DNA of 13,060 bases, from the NCBI GenBank assembly GCA_028287885.1, contig JAQBOT010000040.1:1-13060 (forward strand), written 5' to 3'. This document shows, one piece after another, positions 6,880 to 13,060 of this stretch. Both the position numbers and the translations under genes were made by a program. The stretch comes from Pedobacter sp. Its GTDB lineage: Bacteria > Bacteroidota > Bacteroidia > Sphingobacteriales > Sphingobacteriaceae. The first letter of the stretch is position 1. Each line of letters starts with the position of its first letter. The notes below the pieces were generated by a model, which saw only the letters and a list, made by a program, of their open reading frames with translations, was not told the origin of the DNA and did no database searches.

Positions 6880-8298
6880 ATGAGTAGAAACAAAAATTCC
6901 GGAACGGTTACAATCCTTCCAAATTTACATATTGTTGATATCGCAGAAGAAGGAAAAGGCGTTGGCAGAGCCGAAGACATGGTCGTCTTTGTAGACAAGG
7001 CAGTACCCGGAGACATCGTTGATGCACGTGTTGTTAAGAAGAAGAAGAAATTCGCCGAAGCGGTTATTGAAATCTTACACACCAGTTCTCAGCTCAGAAC
7101 CGATCCCTTTTGCCAGCATTTCGGCGTCTGCGGTGGCTGTAAATGGCAGCATATGCAGTATGATGCACAATTGCTATTCAAATATAAAAGCGTAGAGGCA
7201 GCCTTGCAGCGCCTGGCTAAGATTGATACATCAGCAATGGAGCCTATTCTTGGCTCAGCAGAAAACAAATACTACCGCAACAAACTCGAATATACATTCT
7301 CGAACAAGCGCTGGTTAGACAAGGCGGATATGGACGGCGCTGACGATTTGGAACTGAATGCGCTTGGCTTCCATGTGCCTTCCCGTTTTGATAAAATTCT
7401 GGATATACAACATTGCTATCTTCAGGCAGAGCCTTCGAATACTTTAAGGAACCAGGTACGCAATTACGCCTTAAGAATGGGCCTAAGTTTTTATGATCTA
7501 AGAAACCATGAAGGCAATTTACGTAACCTGATTATTCGGACTTCCTCGACTGGTGAAGTCATGGTTGTGGTCGTGTTCGCTTTTGTTCAACAGGATCAGA
7601 TTGATGACTTGATGGCCTATGTTAAATCTGAATTTCCACAGATCACCTCGTTGTTATACATCATCAACCAAAAAAAGAACGATACTATCTTTGATCAGGA
7701 AGTCATTACCTACGCTGGTCGCGACTATATTTTTGAAGAAATGCAAGGCTTGAAGTTTAAGATCGGCGCTAAATCATTTTATCAGACCAATTCTGCCCAG
7801 GCACTTGAGTTGTACAAAATCATAAAAGAATTTGCCGATTTTAAGGGTGATGAGCTTGTGTACGACTTGTATACTGGTGCAGGCACGATAGCAAACTTTG
7901 TAGCGGCAAGCGTTAGAGAAGTTGTTGGCATAGAGTATGTTCCGACTGCAATTGAGGATGCAAAGTTTAATGCGGAGATGAATGGCATAACGAACACAAA
8001 GTTTTATGCCGGGGACATGAAGGACATCCTGATTGCTCCTTTTATTGCAGAACATGGTAAACCAGATGTTGTTATCACCGATCCACCGCGTGCTGGCATG
8101 CATGCAGACGTTGTAGAGCGATTGTTGGAAATGGAAGCCGACAAAATTGTTTATGTGAGTTGCAATGCAGCCACACAAGCTAGAGATCTTGCTTTGCTGG
8201 TGGAGAAATATGAAGTTGTGCGGATTAAGCCGGTAGATATGTTTCCACATACTCAGCACGTAGAGAATGTAGTTTTATTAAAGTTAAGAGTAGAATAA
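6880..8298 (+). CDS. rlmD: 23S rRNA (uracil-5-)-methyltransferase, RlmD/RumA type
   Basis: The 472-residue protein is a SAM-dependent m5U methyltransferase, most likely modifying U1939 of 23S rRNA. An N-terminal TRAM-like RNA-binding domain covers about 10-68 (ADMVVFVDKAVPGDIVDARV stretch). Four cysteines fit the RumA [4Fe-4S] ligands: C78, C84, C87 (CQHFGVCGGC) and C179. The Rossmann core has KSFYQTN (298-304), the SAM motif DLYTGAGTIANF (329-340) and DPPRAGMHADV (401-411). C428 in VSCNAATQARD is the catalytic nucleophile and E462 in TQHVENV the likely proton-abstracting Glu. The cluster argues against TrmA, which has none. The target could instead be another uridine, as in the RlmC/RlmCD variants. 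The next gene overlaps by one base (TAATG). Confidence 0.92.
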   Translation: MSRNKNSGTVTILPNLHIVDIAEEGKGVGRAEDMVVFVDKAVPGDIVDARVVKKKKKFAEAVIEILHTSSQLRTDPFCQHFGVCGGCKWQHMQYDAQLLFKYKSVEAALQRLAKIDTSAMEPILGSAENKYYRNKLEYTFSNKRWLDKADMDGADDLELNALGFHVPSRFDKILDIQHCYLQAEPSNTLRNQVRNYALRMGLSFYDLRNHEGNLRNLIIRTSSTGEVMVVVVFAFVQQDQIDDLMAYVKSEFPQITSLLYIINQKKNDTIFDQEVITYAGRDYIFEEMQGLKFKIGAKSFYQTNSAQALELYKIIKEFADFKGDELVYDLYTGAGTIANFVAASVREVVGIEYVPTAIEDAKFNAEMNGITNTKFYAGDMKDILIAPFIAEHGKPDVVITDPPRAGMHADVVERLLEMEADKIVYVSCNAATQARDLALLVEKYEVVRIKPVDMFPHTQHVENVVLLKLRVE

Positions 8299-8705
8299 TG
8301 GATATAGAAGATTTATTGCCTCAGGAACCTACTGAAGGTGAGAAAAGCAAGAAAGAGAGTCCCCTGGTAAGCTTGGAGAAAGATTTGGAGTTGTATGCGG
8401 ATTCTATAAAGGAAGTTGCCATCGATATCATGATGGAAGGTATATCTACCTATCCAATTTTCATAGCCCATCAGCATGTTGTAAGCATAGGTGAATTGAT
8501 TTTAAACCGTGATGACCTGAACACAAATTGGTCCATACAGGCCTCAACGCTTGAAGAGTTTGTACAGAAAGGAATTGTGAATCCGGAGAAGAAGCCCCTG
8601 TTTCTTAAAAGCTATAAGAAGCCGGAAGATTATATGTGCGTGTTTGTGATTGTTCCCGAAGGGGCAAACTTTATATACTACCCATACCCGAAACCGAAAG
8701 GATAA
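8298..8705 (+). CDS. Conserved-looking hypothetical protein, cotranscribed with rlmD
   Basis: The 135-residue cytoplasmic-looking protein shares one base with the rlmD stop (TAATG), a sign of translational coupling. The first 25 residues are acidic and polar (DIEDLLPQEPTEGEKSKKES) and probably disordered. The remainder mixes helices and strands: LELYADSIKEVAIDIMMEGI, TYPIFIAHQHVVSIGELIL, STLEEFVQKGIV and a C-terminal strand CVFVIVPEGANFIYYPYP. There is no signal peptide, membrane segment or catalytic motif I can name. The family is not recognised. The overlap suggests a ratio tied to rlmD but not a shared function. Confidence 0.8.
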   Translation: MDIEDLLPQEPTEGEKSKKESPLVSLEKDLELYADSIKEVAIDIMMEGISTYPIFIAHQHVVSIGELILNRDDLNTNWSIQASTLEEFVQKGIVNPEKKPLFLKSYKKPEDYMCVFVIVPEGANFIYYPYPKPKG

Positions 8706-8743
8706 AAAAAATCCCTGTGTGGACATCCATCCAGAACAGGGAT
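8704..8743 (-). terminator. Terminator for the head-GIN gene
   Basis: ATCCCTGT (8711-8718) pairs perfectly with ACAGGGAT (8736-8743) around a 17-nt loop that can itself form a small TGGA/TCCA stem. Read on the minus strand, the stem is followed by eight T residues (8711-8704), a classical intrinsic terminator for the minus-strand gene ending at 8809. On the plus strand no T tract follows, though the hairpin may still cap the rlmD transcript. Confidence 0.75.
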
Positions 8744-8787
8744 ACTAAAAACTAACTTATCTATTTTATTATTGGTATTCGTTTTTG

Positions 8788-8818
8788 AATTGATTAGTTG
8801 ATTTCCAACTAATCAATT
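8788..8818. repeat. Perfect 13-bp inverted repeat overlapping the head-GIN stop codon
   Basis: AATTGATTAGTTG (8788-8800) and CAACTAATCAATT (8806-8818) form a perfect 13-bp stem with a 5-nt loop. The stop codon of the minus-strand gene (8809-8811) lies inside it. On the plus strand the stem ends in TTTT, so it could act as a weak AT-rich terminator for rlmD-side transcripts; on the minus strand no T tract follows. Confidence 0.6.
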
Positions 8819-9519
8819 TTAGTTACACTTCCACTCCTTGAAGAAGAAGTTTTCTTATAGCTAGCATCGCCTTTGTAATGCACGTCGCTTCCGCCACTTG
8901 CATTGGCTTCAAGGGCCTTTGTGACAAATATATTTGCATCTGAACCCCCGCTAGCCTCCACTTTGGCATAATCTACCCTAAAATTTAGAGCATTTACATC
9001 ACTGCCACCACTGGTATGTAATGCCATATTTCCCGCATTACCTTTCAAATCTACATCTGAGCCTCCACTAGAATGGATCTCTATATCTTTACATGCTACA
9101 TCCATTTTGAGGTCTGAGCCTCCACTGGCATTCAGTGTTAGGTGGTTGGTTTTTAGTGGGTTTTGGGTGAAGACATCGCTTCCACCACTTGCAGAAACTG
9201 CATACAGGGTTTTGTATGTTACATAGACCTTTACTGATTGCTTGCTGAATAGCCCCGACCAATGAAAGCCATCTTTGTACTTGATCTTTATGCCGGTTCC
9301 GTCTTTTTCAACCGTTACATTCTCCAAAAGGTCTTTGTCGCCAACAAATTTTAAGCTTTCTGAAGATCCCTGGGTCAGGTAGAGATCTATTCCGCTAGAA
9401 ACGCTCAGCTCGTTGAAATTACTAACAGAAACGTTTTTACTGCTTTGTGCGAACAAGCTCAGGGAGCTAAGGGACACAGTCAAAAGCAGGGCTGCAGTGT
9501 ATATACGTGATCTTTTCAT
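8809..9519 (-). CDS. Head GIN domain (DUF2807) secreted protein with six GGSD repeats
   Basis: The frame is open to 9636, but codon 1 is placed at 9519 because it yields a clear signal peptide (MKRSRIYTAALLLTVSLSSL, then SLFAQ near residue 25); upstream codons would add a 39-residue unlikely leader. The 236-residue product opens with NFNELSVSSGIDLYLTQG (34-51), typical of DUF2807, the so-called auto-transporter adhesin head GIN domain. From 110 to 212 it is built of six rungs, each carrying (A/S/T)SGGSD: GGSD begins at 112, 133, 152, 171, 191 and 209, spaced 18-21 residues, as expected for a right-handed beta-helix. It is probably periplasmic or surface exposed; the function is not established. 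No membrane anchor or sorting domain is visible. No convincing -7 box is seen upstream. Confidence 0.85.
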   Translation of the reverse strand: MKRSRIYTAALLLTVSLSSLSLFAQSSKNVSVSNFNELSVSSGIDLYLTQGSSESLKFVGDKDLLENVTVEKDGTGIKIKYKDGFHWSGLFSKQSVKVYVTYKTLYAVSASGGSDVFTQNPLKTNHLTLNASGGSDLKMDVACKDIEIHSSGGSDVDLKGNAGNMALHTSGGSDVNALNFRVDYAKVEASGGSDANIFVTKALEANASGGSDVHYKGDASYKKTSSSRSGSVTKID

Positions 9520-9598
9520 CAGGTTTTTATAAGGTCTTTGTGATTTAGACGCAAGGGACTGGAAAACGTTGCACAGAAAAGAAATTATTTTTCTGATA

Positions 9599-9630
9599 TT
9601 TGATAAAACCCCCAGAAAGGCTACTTTTTG
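9599..9630 (+). promoter_or_regulatory. Candidate promoter for the phosphoribosyltransferase-GT pair
   Basis: TTTG at 9599-9602, a 19-base spacer, then TACTTTTTG at 9622-9630, which is TAnnTTTG with one extra T. The start point would lie about 10 bases before the ATG at 9648. It sits in the 128-bp divergent region shared with the head-GIN gene. Confidence 0.4.
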
Positions 9631-9647
9631 CGACAAATCACTTACAA

Positions 9648-10157
9648 ATGGCAGATTCTAAACTATTAATTCTAGATAAAACGCAGATACAACAAAAAAT
9701 AAACCGGATAGCTTACCAGCTGCTTGAGGATAATTTGGAGGAGAAAGAGGTTGTGCTTGCAGGGATTTGGGATAGGGGTTATAAACTAGCGATCCGCTTG
9801 AAAACTGTGCTGGAAGAAATCTCTGAGTTGAAGATTACTTTGTTGCGTGTTGATCTGGAACGACAAAGCAGTAAGCTGGTCTTTAAAACGGATATGGACG
9901 AGGCTAAATGGAAGAATAAAGTGATCATTCTGGTAGATGATGTACTTAATAGCGGTAAAACACTAGCTTACGGGCTGGGTGTGTTTCTGAACACCCCGCA
10001 TAAGAAAATCCGTACGGTTGTTCTTGTAGACAGAAGCCATAAAATTTTTCCGATCGCTACGGATTTTGTGGGCCTGCAAATGGCAACTGTGCTAAAAGAG
10101 CATGTGAATGTTATTATGGATGTTCCTGGAGTTGAAGATTCCGTTTATCTGAGCTGA
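9648..10157 (+). CDS. PyrR-like phosphoribosyltransferase
   Basis: The ATG at 9648 is chosen over the in-frame ATG at 9600 because the earlier codons overlap the promoter-like box and read unlike the family start. The 169-residue protein is a type I phosphoribosyltransferase. The 13-residue PRPP-binding motif IILVDDVLNSGKT (93-105) is intact, with the paired acidic residues D97-D98. VVLAGIWDRGYKLAIRL (35-51) supplies the N-terminal PRTase segment. VLVDRSHKIFPIATDFVG (125-142) closely follows the PyrR pattern (LVDRGHR..PI.ADFVG). PyrR has UMP-dependent attenuation activity plus weak uracil phosphoribosyltransferase activity in Firmicutes. No attenuator leader is visible here, and Bacteroidota members are usually left as generic PRTases. 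It is followed one base later by the GT2-like gene, so the two are likely cotranscribed. Confidence 0.8.
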   Translation: MADSKLLILDKTQIQQKINRIAYQLLEDNLEEKEVVLAGIWDRGYKLAIRLKTVLEEISELKITLLRVDLERQSSKLVFKTDMDEAKWKNKVIILVDDVLNSGKTLAYGLGVFLNTPHKKIRTVVLVDRSHKIFPIATDFVGLQMATVLKEHVNVIMDVPGVEDSVYLS

Positions 10158-10158
10158 T

Positions 10159-11211
10159 ATGATCATCTTTACCTATTTCGTGCTCTTTTTCCTTGTGATT
10201 AGGTTTTCAGTAACCGTCTTCAACTTTCTCTCTAATCCGAAATTGCCGGCATTTGCGCCAACACATTCTGATTTGACCTCGATTGTTATCACCGTAAGAA
10301 ACGAGGAAAGTAATCTGTTGAACTTGCTGCATTCAATAATTGCCCAGGAATACCGGAATATTGAAGTTATAATTTACCACTCTGCATTGGACAGCAATGA
10401 CGTAAAGCTGGTTGAGGCCGTTTGCAAGAAAGATCCAAGGTTTAGATTGATGAAAGGTCCTGCCGGAGATTACTCCTGGGTAACGTCTGAAATATCTGGC
10501 GACTATCTACTGTTTCTGGATTCAAATACATCCATTGAAAAGCGGTTTATAAATAGCCTGGTTAACCGGCTAAAGGTTTTCAAAATTGCGGCGATGAGCA
10601 TTATGCCGAACAAGCTGTTTGAAAGTTTTCTACAAAGGCTTGTGTTGCCATTGAATGATTTTGTGTTGTTGAATCTGATCCCACTAAGGCTGATCAAGCT
10701 TCTTAAGAGCCCTTCATTCTTGCAGGTCGATAATTACAATTGTTTAATTGTGGATGCCACCTTGTATAGAAATAAAGGTTGGCAGGCAAAAATTGACGCC
10801 AGCAAAGGTGCAATAGATCTGATCAAGATTGTTAAGCAGGATAACTTTAAAGCGGAGTTGCTGCTTGCCAATAAGCTTGTCTACCAGGTTTCCAAACTAA
10901 GTAAGTCTGAACTTTTAAAGTCGGTTGCAGAAAGTTTGAAGCTTAATTTCGGCAGCGTAGTCATTCAGTTTGTTTACCTGCTCCTTGTTGTTGCCGGCCC
11001 CTTAATCATATTTCTTGGCATAGACTTAGAAATCATCATTTTACCAATAGGTTTGATCTTTTTATCTAGAATAATGATTTCATTCATGACTGACCAAAAC
11101 CCAGTCCTGAATGTGCTTTTACATCCTTTACAAATGATCATGTTGGTTGTTGTGTTTATAATTGGTATTCAAAGCCAATTATTGACAGCCATAAAACACA
11201 ACAAAAGCTGA
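10159..11211 (+). CDS. Membrane-bound GT2-like protein with altered catalytic motifs
   Basis: The 350-residue protein has an N-terminal membrane segment (1-24), a GT-A-like domain (about 38-240) and two or three C-terminal membrane segments (about 265-287, 289-310 and 322-341). VITVRNEESNLLNLLHSIIA (43-62) is a standard GT2 opening. The LVLPLNDFVLLNLIPLRLI stretch recalls CruC-type (hydroxychlorobactene-like) glycosyltransferases. However, the segment where GT2 enzymes read (V)VDDGSxD is IIYHSALDSND (71-81), and the LDAD metal site is FLDSN (119-123). Both acidic positions that bind the nucleotide-sugar and metal are therefore changed. It may be inactive, use a different donor chemistry, or serve as a scaffold. 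No acceptor can be inferred. It lies one base downstream of the PRTase gene. Confidence 0.75.
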   Translation: MIIFTYFVLFFLVIRFSVTVFNFLSNPKLPAFAPTHSDLTSIVITVRNEESNLLNLLHSIIAQEYRNIEVIIYHSALDSNDVKLVEAVCKKDPRFRLMKGPAGDYSWVTSEISGDYLLFLDSNTSIEKRFINSLVNRLKVFKIAAMSIMPNKLFESFLQRLVLPLNDFVLLNLIPLRLIKLLKSPSFLQVDNYNCLIVDATLYRNKGWQAKIDASKGAIDLIKIVKQDNFKAELLLANKLVYQVSKLSKSELLKSVAESLKLNFGSVVIQFVYLLLVVAGPLIIFLGIDLEIIILPIGLIFLSRIMISFMTDQNPVLNVLLHPLQMIMLVVVFIIGIQSQLLTAIKHNKS

Positions 11212-11228
11212 TTTGACTTGTTTTTGTG

Positions 11229-11236
11229 TAAATTTG
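11229..11236 (+). promoter_or_regulatory. -7 box for ispH
   Basis: TAAATTTG matches TAnnTTTG and ends 21 bases before the ispH ATG. The nearest TTTG upstream (11212-11215) is only 13 bases away, so a normal -33 element is not evident. It sits just after the GT2-like gene and would separate ispH-hemH transcription from that pair. Confidence 0.45.
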
Positions 11237-11257
11237 TAGCCTCATACCTCGCTTTAG

Positions 11258-12106
11258 ATGAAATATAATTTAGCTGTAAACATAGATAAGGCATCCGGAT
11301 TCTGTTTTGGTGTTGTTTATGCAATTGACATGGCAGAAGACATTCTTGATCAGGATGCATATCTGTATTGCCTGGGCGATATAGTTCATAATGATGAGGA
11401 AGTTAAACGGCTTACAGAAAAAGGGTTAAGAATTATAGACCATGAGGAATTGCGTTTGCTACGGAATGAAAAAGTTCTGATTCGCGCTCATGGTGAAGCA
11501 CCGTCCACCTACCAACTCGCGTTGGAAAACGAACTAACCTTGATAGATGCTTCTTGCCCTGTGGTATTGAAACTTCAGAATCGCATTAAGCACTCCTATG
11601 ATGAAAAGGAACAGATCTTGATCTTTGGTAAACATGGCCATGCTGAGGTAATTGGCCTGGAAGGCCAGACCAATGGTGAGGCAATTGTATTTCAGGACAT
11701 CTCGGAACTCGACTCCATAGATCTGCCCGCTAAATTTACCTTGTACAGTCAAACGACCAAGAGCACGGATAAGTTCTATGCAATCAAAGATGAGCTCATT
11801 AAAAGGGGCTATGAGGTAAATGCAAACGATACCATATGCAGACAAGTTTCCAATCGCTATACTGATCTGGAAGAATTCGTGCAGTATTATGATAAGATCA
11901 TCTTTGTCTCTGGAAAGAAATCATCCAACGGGAAGGTGCTTTATGATGTGTGCAAAAAACATAATGAACATTCTTATTTCATTTCCAATCCAGAAGAGAT
12001 TGATATGTCCTGGTTTAGCCCTGAAGATAGGGTAGGGATATGCGGTGCTACCTCCACGCCTATGTGGCTGATGGAGCAAGTGAAAGAATATCTTCTAAAA
12101 TATTAA
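11258..12106 (+). CDS. ispH: 4-hydroxy-3-methylbut-2-enyl diphosphate reductase
   Basis: IspH performs the last step of the MEP pathway, reducing HMBPP to IPP and DMAPP with a cytoplasmic [4Fe-4S] enzyme. The 282-residue protein has three conserved cluster cysteines: C16 (GFCFGV), C100 (DASCPVV) and C194 (DTICRQVSNR). Substrate-binding and catalytic positions are also present: H44 in GDIVHN, H78 in RAHGE, H128 and E130 in GKHGHAEVIG, the Thr pair in SQTTKS (166-167), and the S-S-N triad SSN at 222-224. The ATSTP segment near the end supplies the last Ser. Length is close to the compact family members; no extra ribosomal-protein S1 fusion is present. It is followed 50 bases later by hemH in the same direction, so cotranscription is likely. 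Confidence 0.96.
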   Translation: MKYNLAVNIDKASGFCFGVVYAIDMAEDILDQDAYLYCLGDIVHNDEEVKRLTEKGLRIIDHEELRLLRNEKVLIRAHGEAPSTYQLALENELTLIDASCPVVLKLQNRIKHSYDEKEQILIFGKHGHAEVIGLEGQTNGEAIVFQDISELDSIDLPAKFTLYSQTTKSTDKFYAIKDELIKRGYEVNANDTICRQVSNRYTDLEEFVQYYDKIIFVSGKKSSNGKVLYDVCKKHNEHSYFISNPEEIDMSWFSPEDRVGICGATSTPMWLMEQVKEYLLKY

Positions 12107-12156
12107 TTATAACACATTAAACAAGCTTGGTCGGCCGGTCAGGCTTTGAAATATTT

Positions 12157-13060
12157 ATGGGAAAAAAGGGTGTATTGTTAGTGAATTTAGGAACTCCGGA
12201 TAGCCCGGAAGTACCCGATGTACGTAAATATTTAGATGAATTCTTGATGGACGAGCGGGTGATTGATATTCCTGCTTTAAACCGTACACTGCTTGTAAAA
12301 GGAATCATAGTTCCATTTAGAAGTCCGAAGACTGCTAAGTTATATAAGGAGATCTGGGACGAAAATGGTTCACCATTATTGTATTTCAGCAAGGTTCAAC
12401 TTGCTTTAATTAAAGAACAACTGGGTGATGAATATCATGTAGAGCTGGCCATGCGATATCAAAGTCCGTCAATTGCCTCGGCATTGGCGAACATGAAAGC
12501 TGCTCTGGTAGAAAGCATTCAGGTGATCCCTTTGTTTCCCCAATATGCATCTGCAAGTACCGGCTCTGTTATTCAGAAGGTAATGGAAATTGTGGGGAAA
12601 TGGCAGACGATCCCACCGGTAAGCTTTGTGAACTCCTTCCATGATAATAAACTAATGATTGAAGCCTTTGCGGATAACGCAAGGAAATATAATCCGGAAG
12701 GATATGATCAGATTCTTTTTAGCTTCCACGGCTTGCCTGAACGACAACTTCTTAAGTGTGATCATTCGGGAAGTCATTGTTTGAAAAGCGCTGATTGCTG
12801 CAGTAAGTTGACAGATGTAAACAAGTTTTGCTACTCGGCACAATGCCATGATACCGCAAGGTTAATTGCGGCAGAGTTGAACATACCAGCAGAGAAGTAT
12901 TCAGTCTGTTTTCAGTCGCGGTTAGGAAAAGAACCTTGGGTACAACCCTATACCAGTGATACCTTAAAGGATATGGCTGCGCGAGGTAAAAAGCGGCTTT
13001 TGGTCTTCTGCCCTGCGTTTGTTGCCGACTGCCTCGAGACTTTATATGAGGTTACCGTTG
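12157..13060 (+). CDS. hemH: Ferrochelatase, 5' part (3' end outside window)
   Basis: The frame is open from ATG 12157 to the window end (301 complete codons), so about the last tenth is missing. HemH inserts ferrous iron into the porphyrin at the final step of protoheme synthesis. Family marks are GVLLVNLGTPDSP (5-17), VIPLFPQYASASTGS (123-137), the catalytic His in SFHGLPER (H191) and the conserved Glu in ADCLETLYE (E294). After the HGLPER motif is a Cys-rich segment with C201, C208, C214, C215, C225 and C230, matching ferrochelatases reported to hold a [2Fe-2S] cluster through internal rather than C-terminal cysteines. Which of them are ligands is inferred. Little Shine-Dalgarno signal is seen; the start context is ATATTTATG. 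The 50-base gap from ispH has no recognisable promoter. Confidence 0.95.
   Translation, partial: MGKKGVLLVNLGTPDSPEVPDVRKYLDEFLMDERVIDIPALNRTLLVKGIIVPFRSPKTAKLYKEIWDENGSPLLYFSKVQLALIKEQLGDEYHVELAMRYQSPSIASALANMKAALVESIQVIPLFPQYASASTGSVIQKVMEIVGKWQTIPPVSFVNSFHDNKLMIEAFADNARKYNPEGYDQILFSFHGLPERQLLKCDHSGSHCLKSADCCSKLTDVNKFCYSAQCHDTARLIAAELNIPAEKYSVCFQSRLGKEPWVQPYTSDTLKDMAARGKKRLLVFCPAFVADCLETLYEVTV

Noticed and set aside
9520..9636. Longer N-terminus for the head-GIN protein
   Set aside because: The 39 extra residues bury the signal peptide that begins at 9519 and extend into the promoter region of the divergent gene.

Overview
The window looks like chromosomal housekeeping DNA from a Bacteroidota member, most likely Sphingobacteriaceae (Pedobacter-like). 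Three things point there: moderately low GC; repeated TAnnTTTG boxes just upstream of genes, the Bacteroidota primary-sigma -7 element, with few useful Shine-Dalgarno sites; and typical families such as a CarboxypepD_reg/DUF5686 outer-membrane protein, a head-GIN (DUF2807) protein and a Rieske-like lipoprotein. The placement is inferred from gene content and style, not from a database match. No mobile element, CRISPR array, rRNA or tRNA was seen.

Layout. 1-521 is the 3' end of a secreted M28 metallopeptidase with a C-terminal fibronectin-III-like domain, followed by a terminator. 661-3111 (-) is a large DUF5686 outer-membrane protein, divergent from kbl across a 219-bp region rich in palindromes and promoter-like boxes. 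A tight + strand run follows: kbl (glycine C-acetyltransferase), pheS (Phe-tRNA synthetase alpha), a Rieske-like lipoprotein that has lost its cluster histidines and starts with TTG overlapping the pheS stop, and a TetR regulator. The 324-bp gap after TetR holds a well-formed promoter and a 36-codon ORF with a hydrophobic C-terminus. Next is rlmD with a one-base-overlapping gene of unknown function. Two hairpins fill the convergent gap before a head-GIN protein (-) that carries six GGSD repeats.

Divergent from the head-GIN gene is a pair made of a PyrR-like phosphoribosyltransferase and a membrane-anchored GT2-like protein whose nucleotide-sugar and metal motifs are altered. The window ends with ispH (last step of the MEP isoprenoid pathway) and the 5' part of hemH (ferrochelatase with an internal Cys-rich segment).

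Most genes are core metabolism: translation (pheS, rlmD), isoprenoids (ispH), heme (hemH) and threonine/glycine turnover (kbl). No convincing new multi-gene system was found. The points most worth a second look are the 36-aa ORF with its own promoter, the degenerate GT2 and Rieske-like proteins, the palindrome cluster between the DUF5686 gene and kbl, and the -7 boxes placed almost on the start codons of pheS and rlmD.
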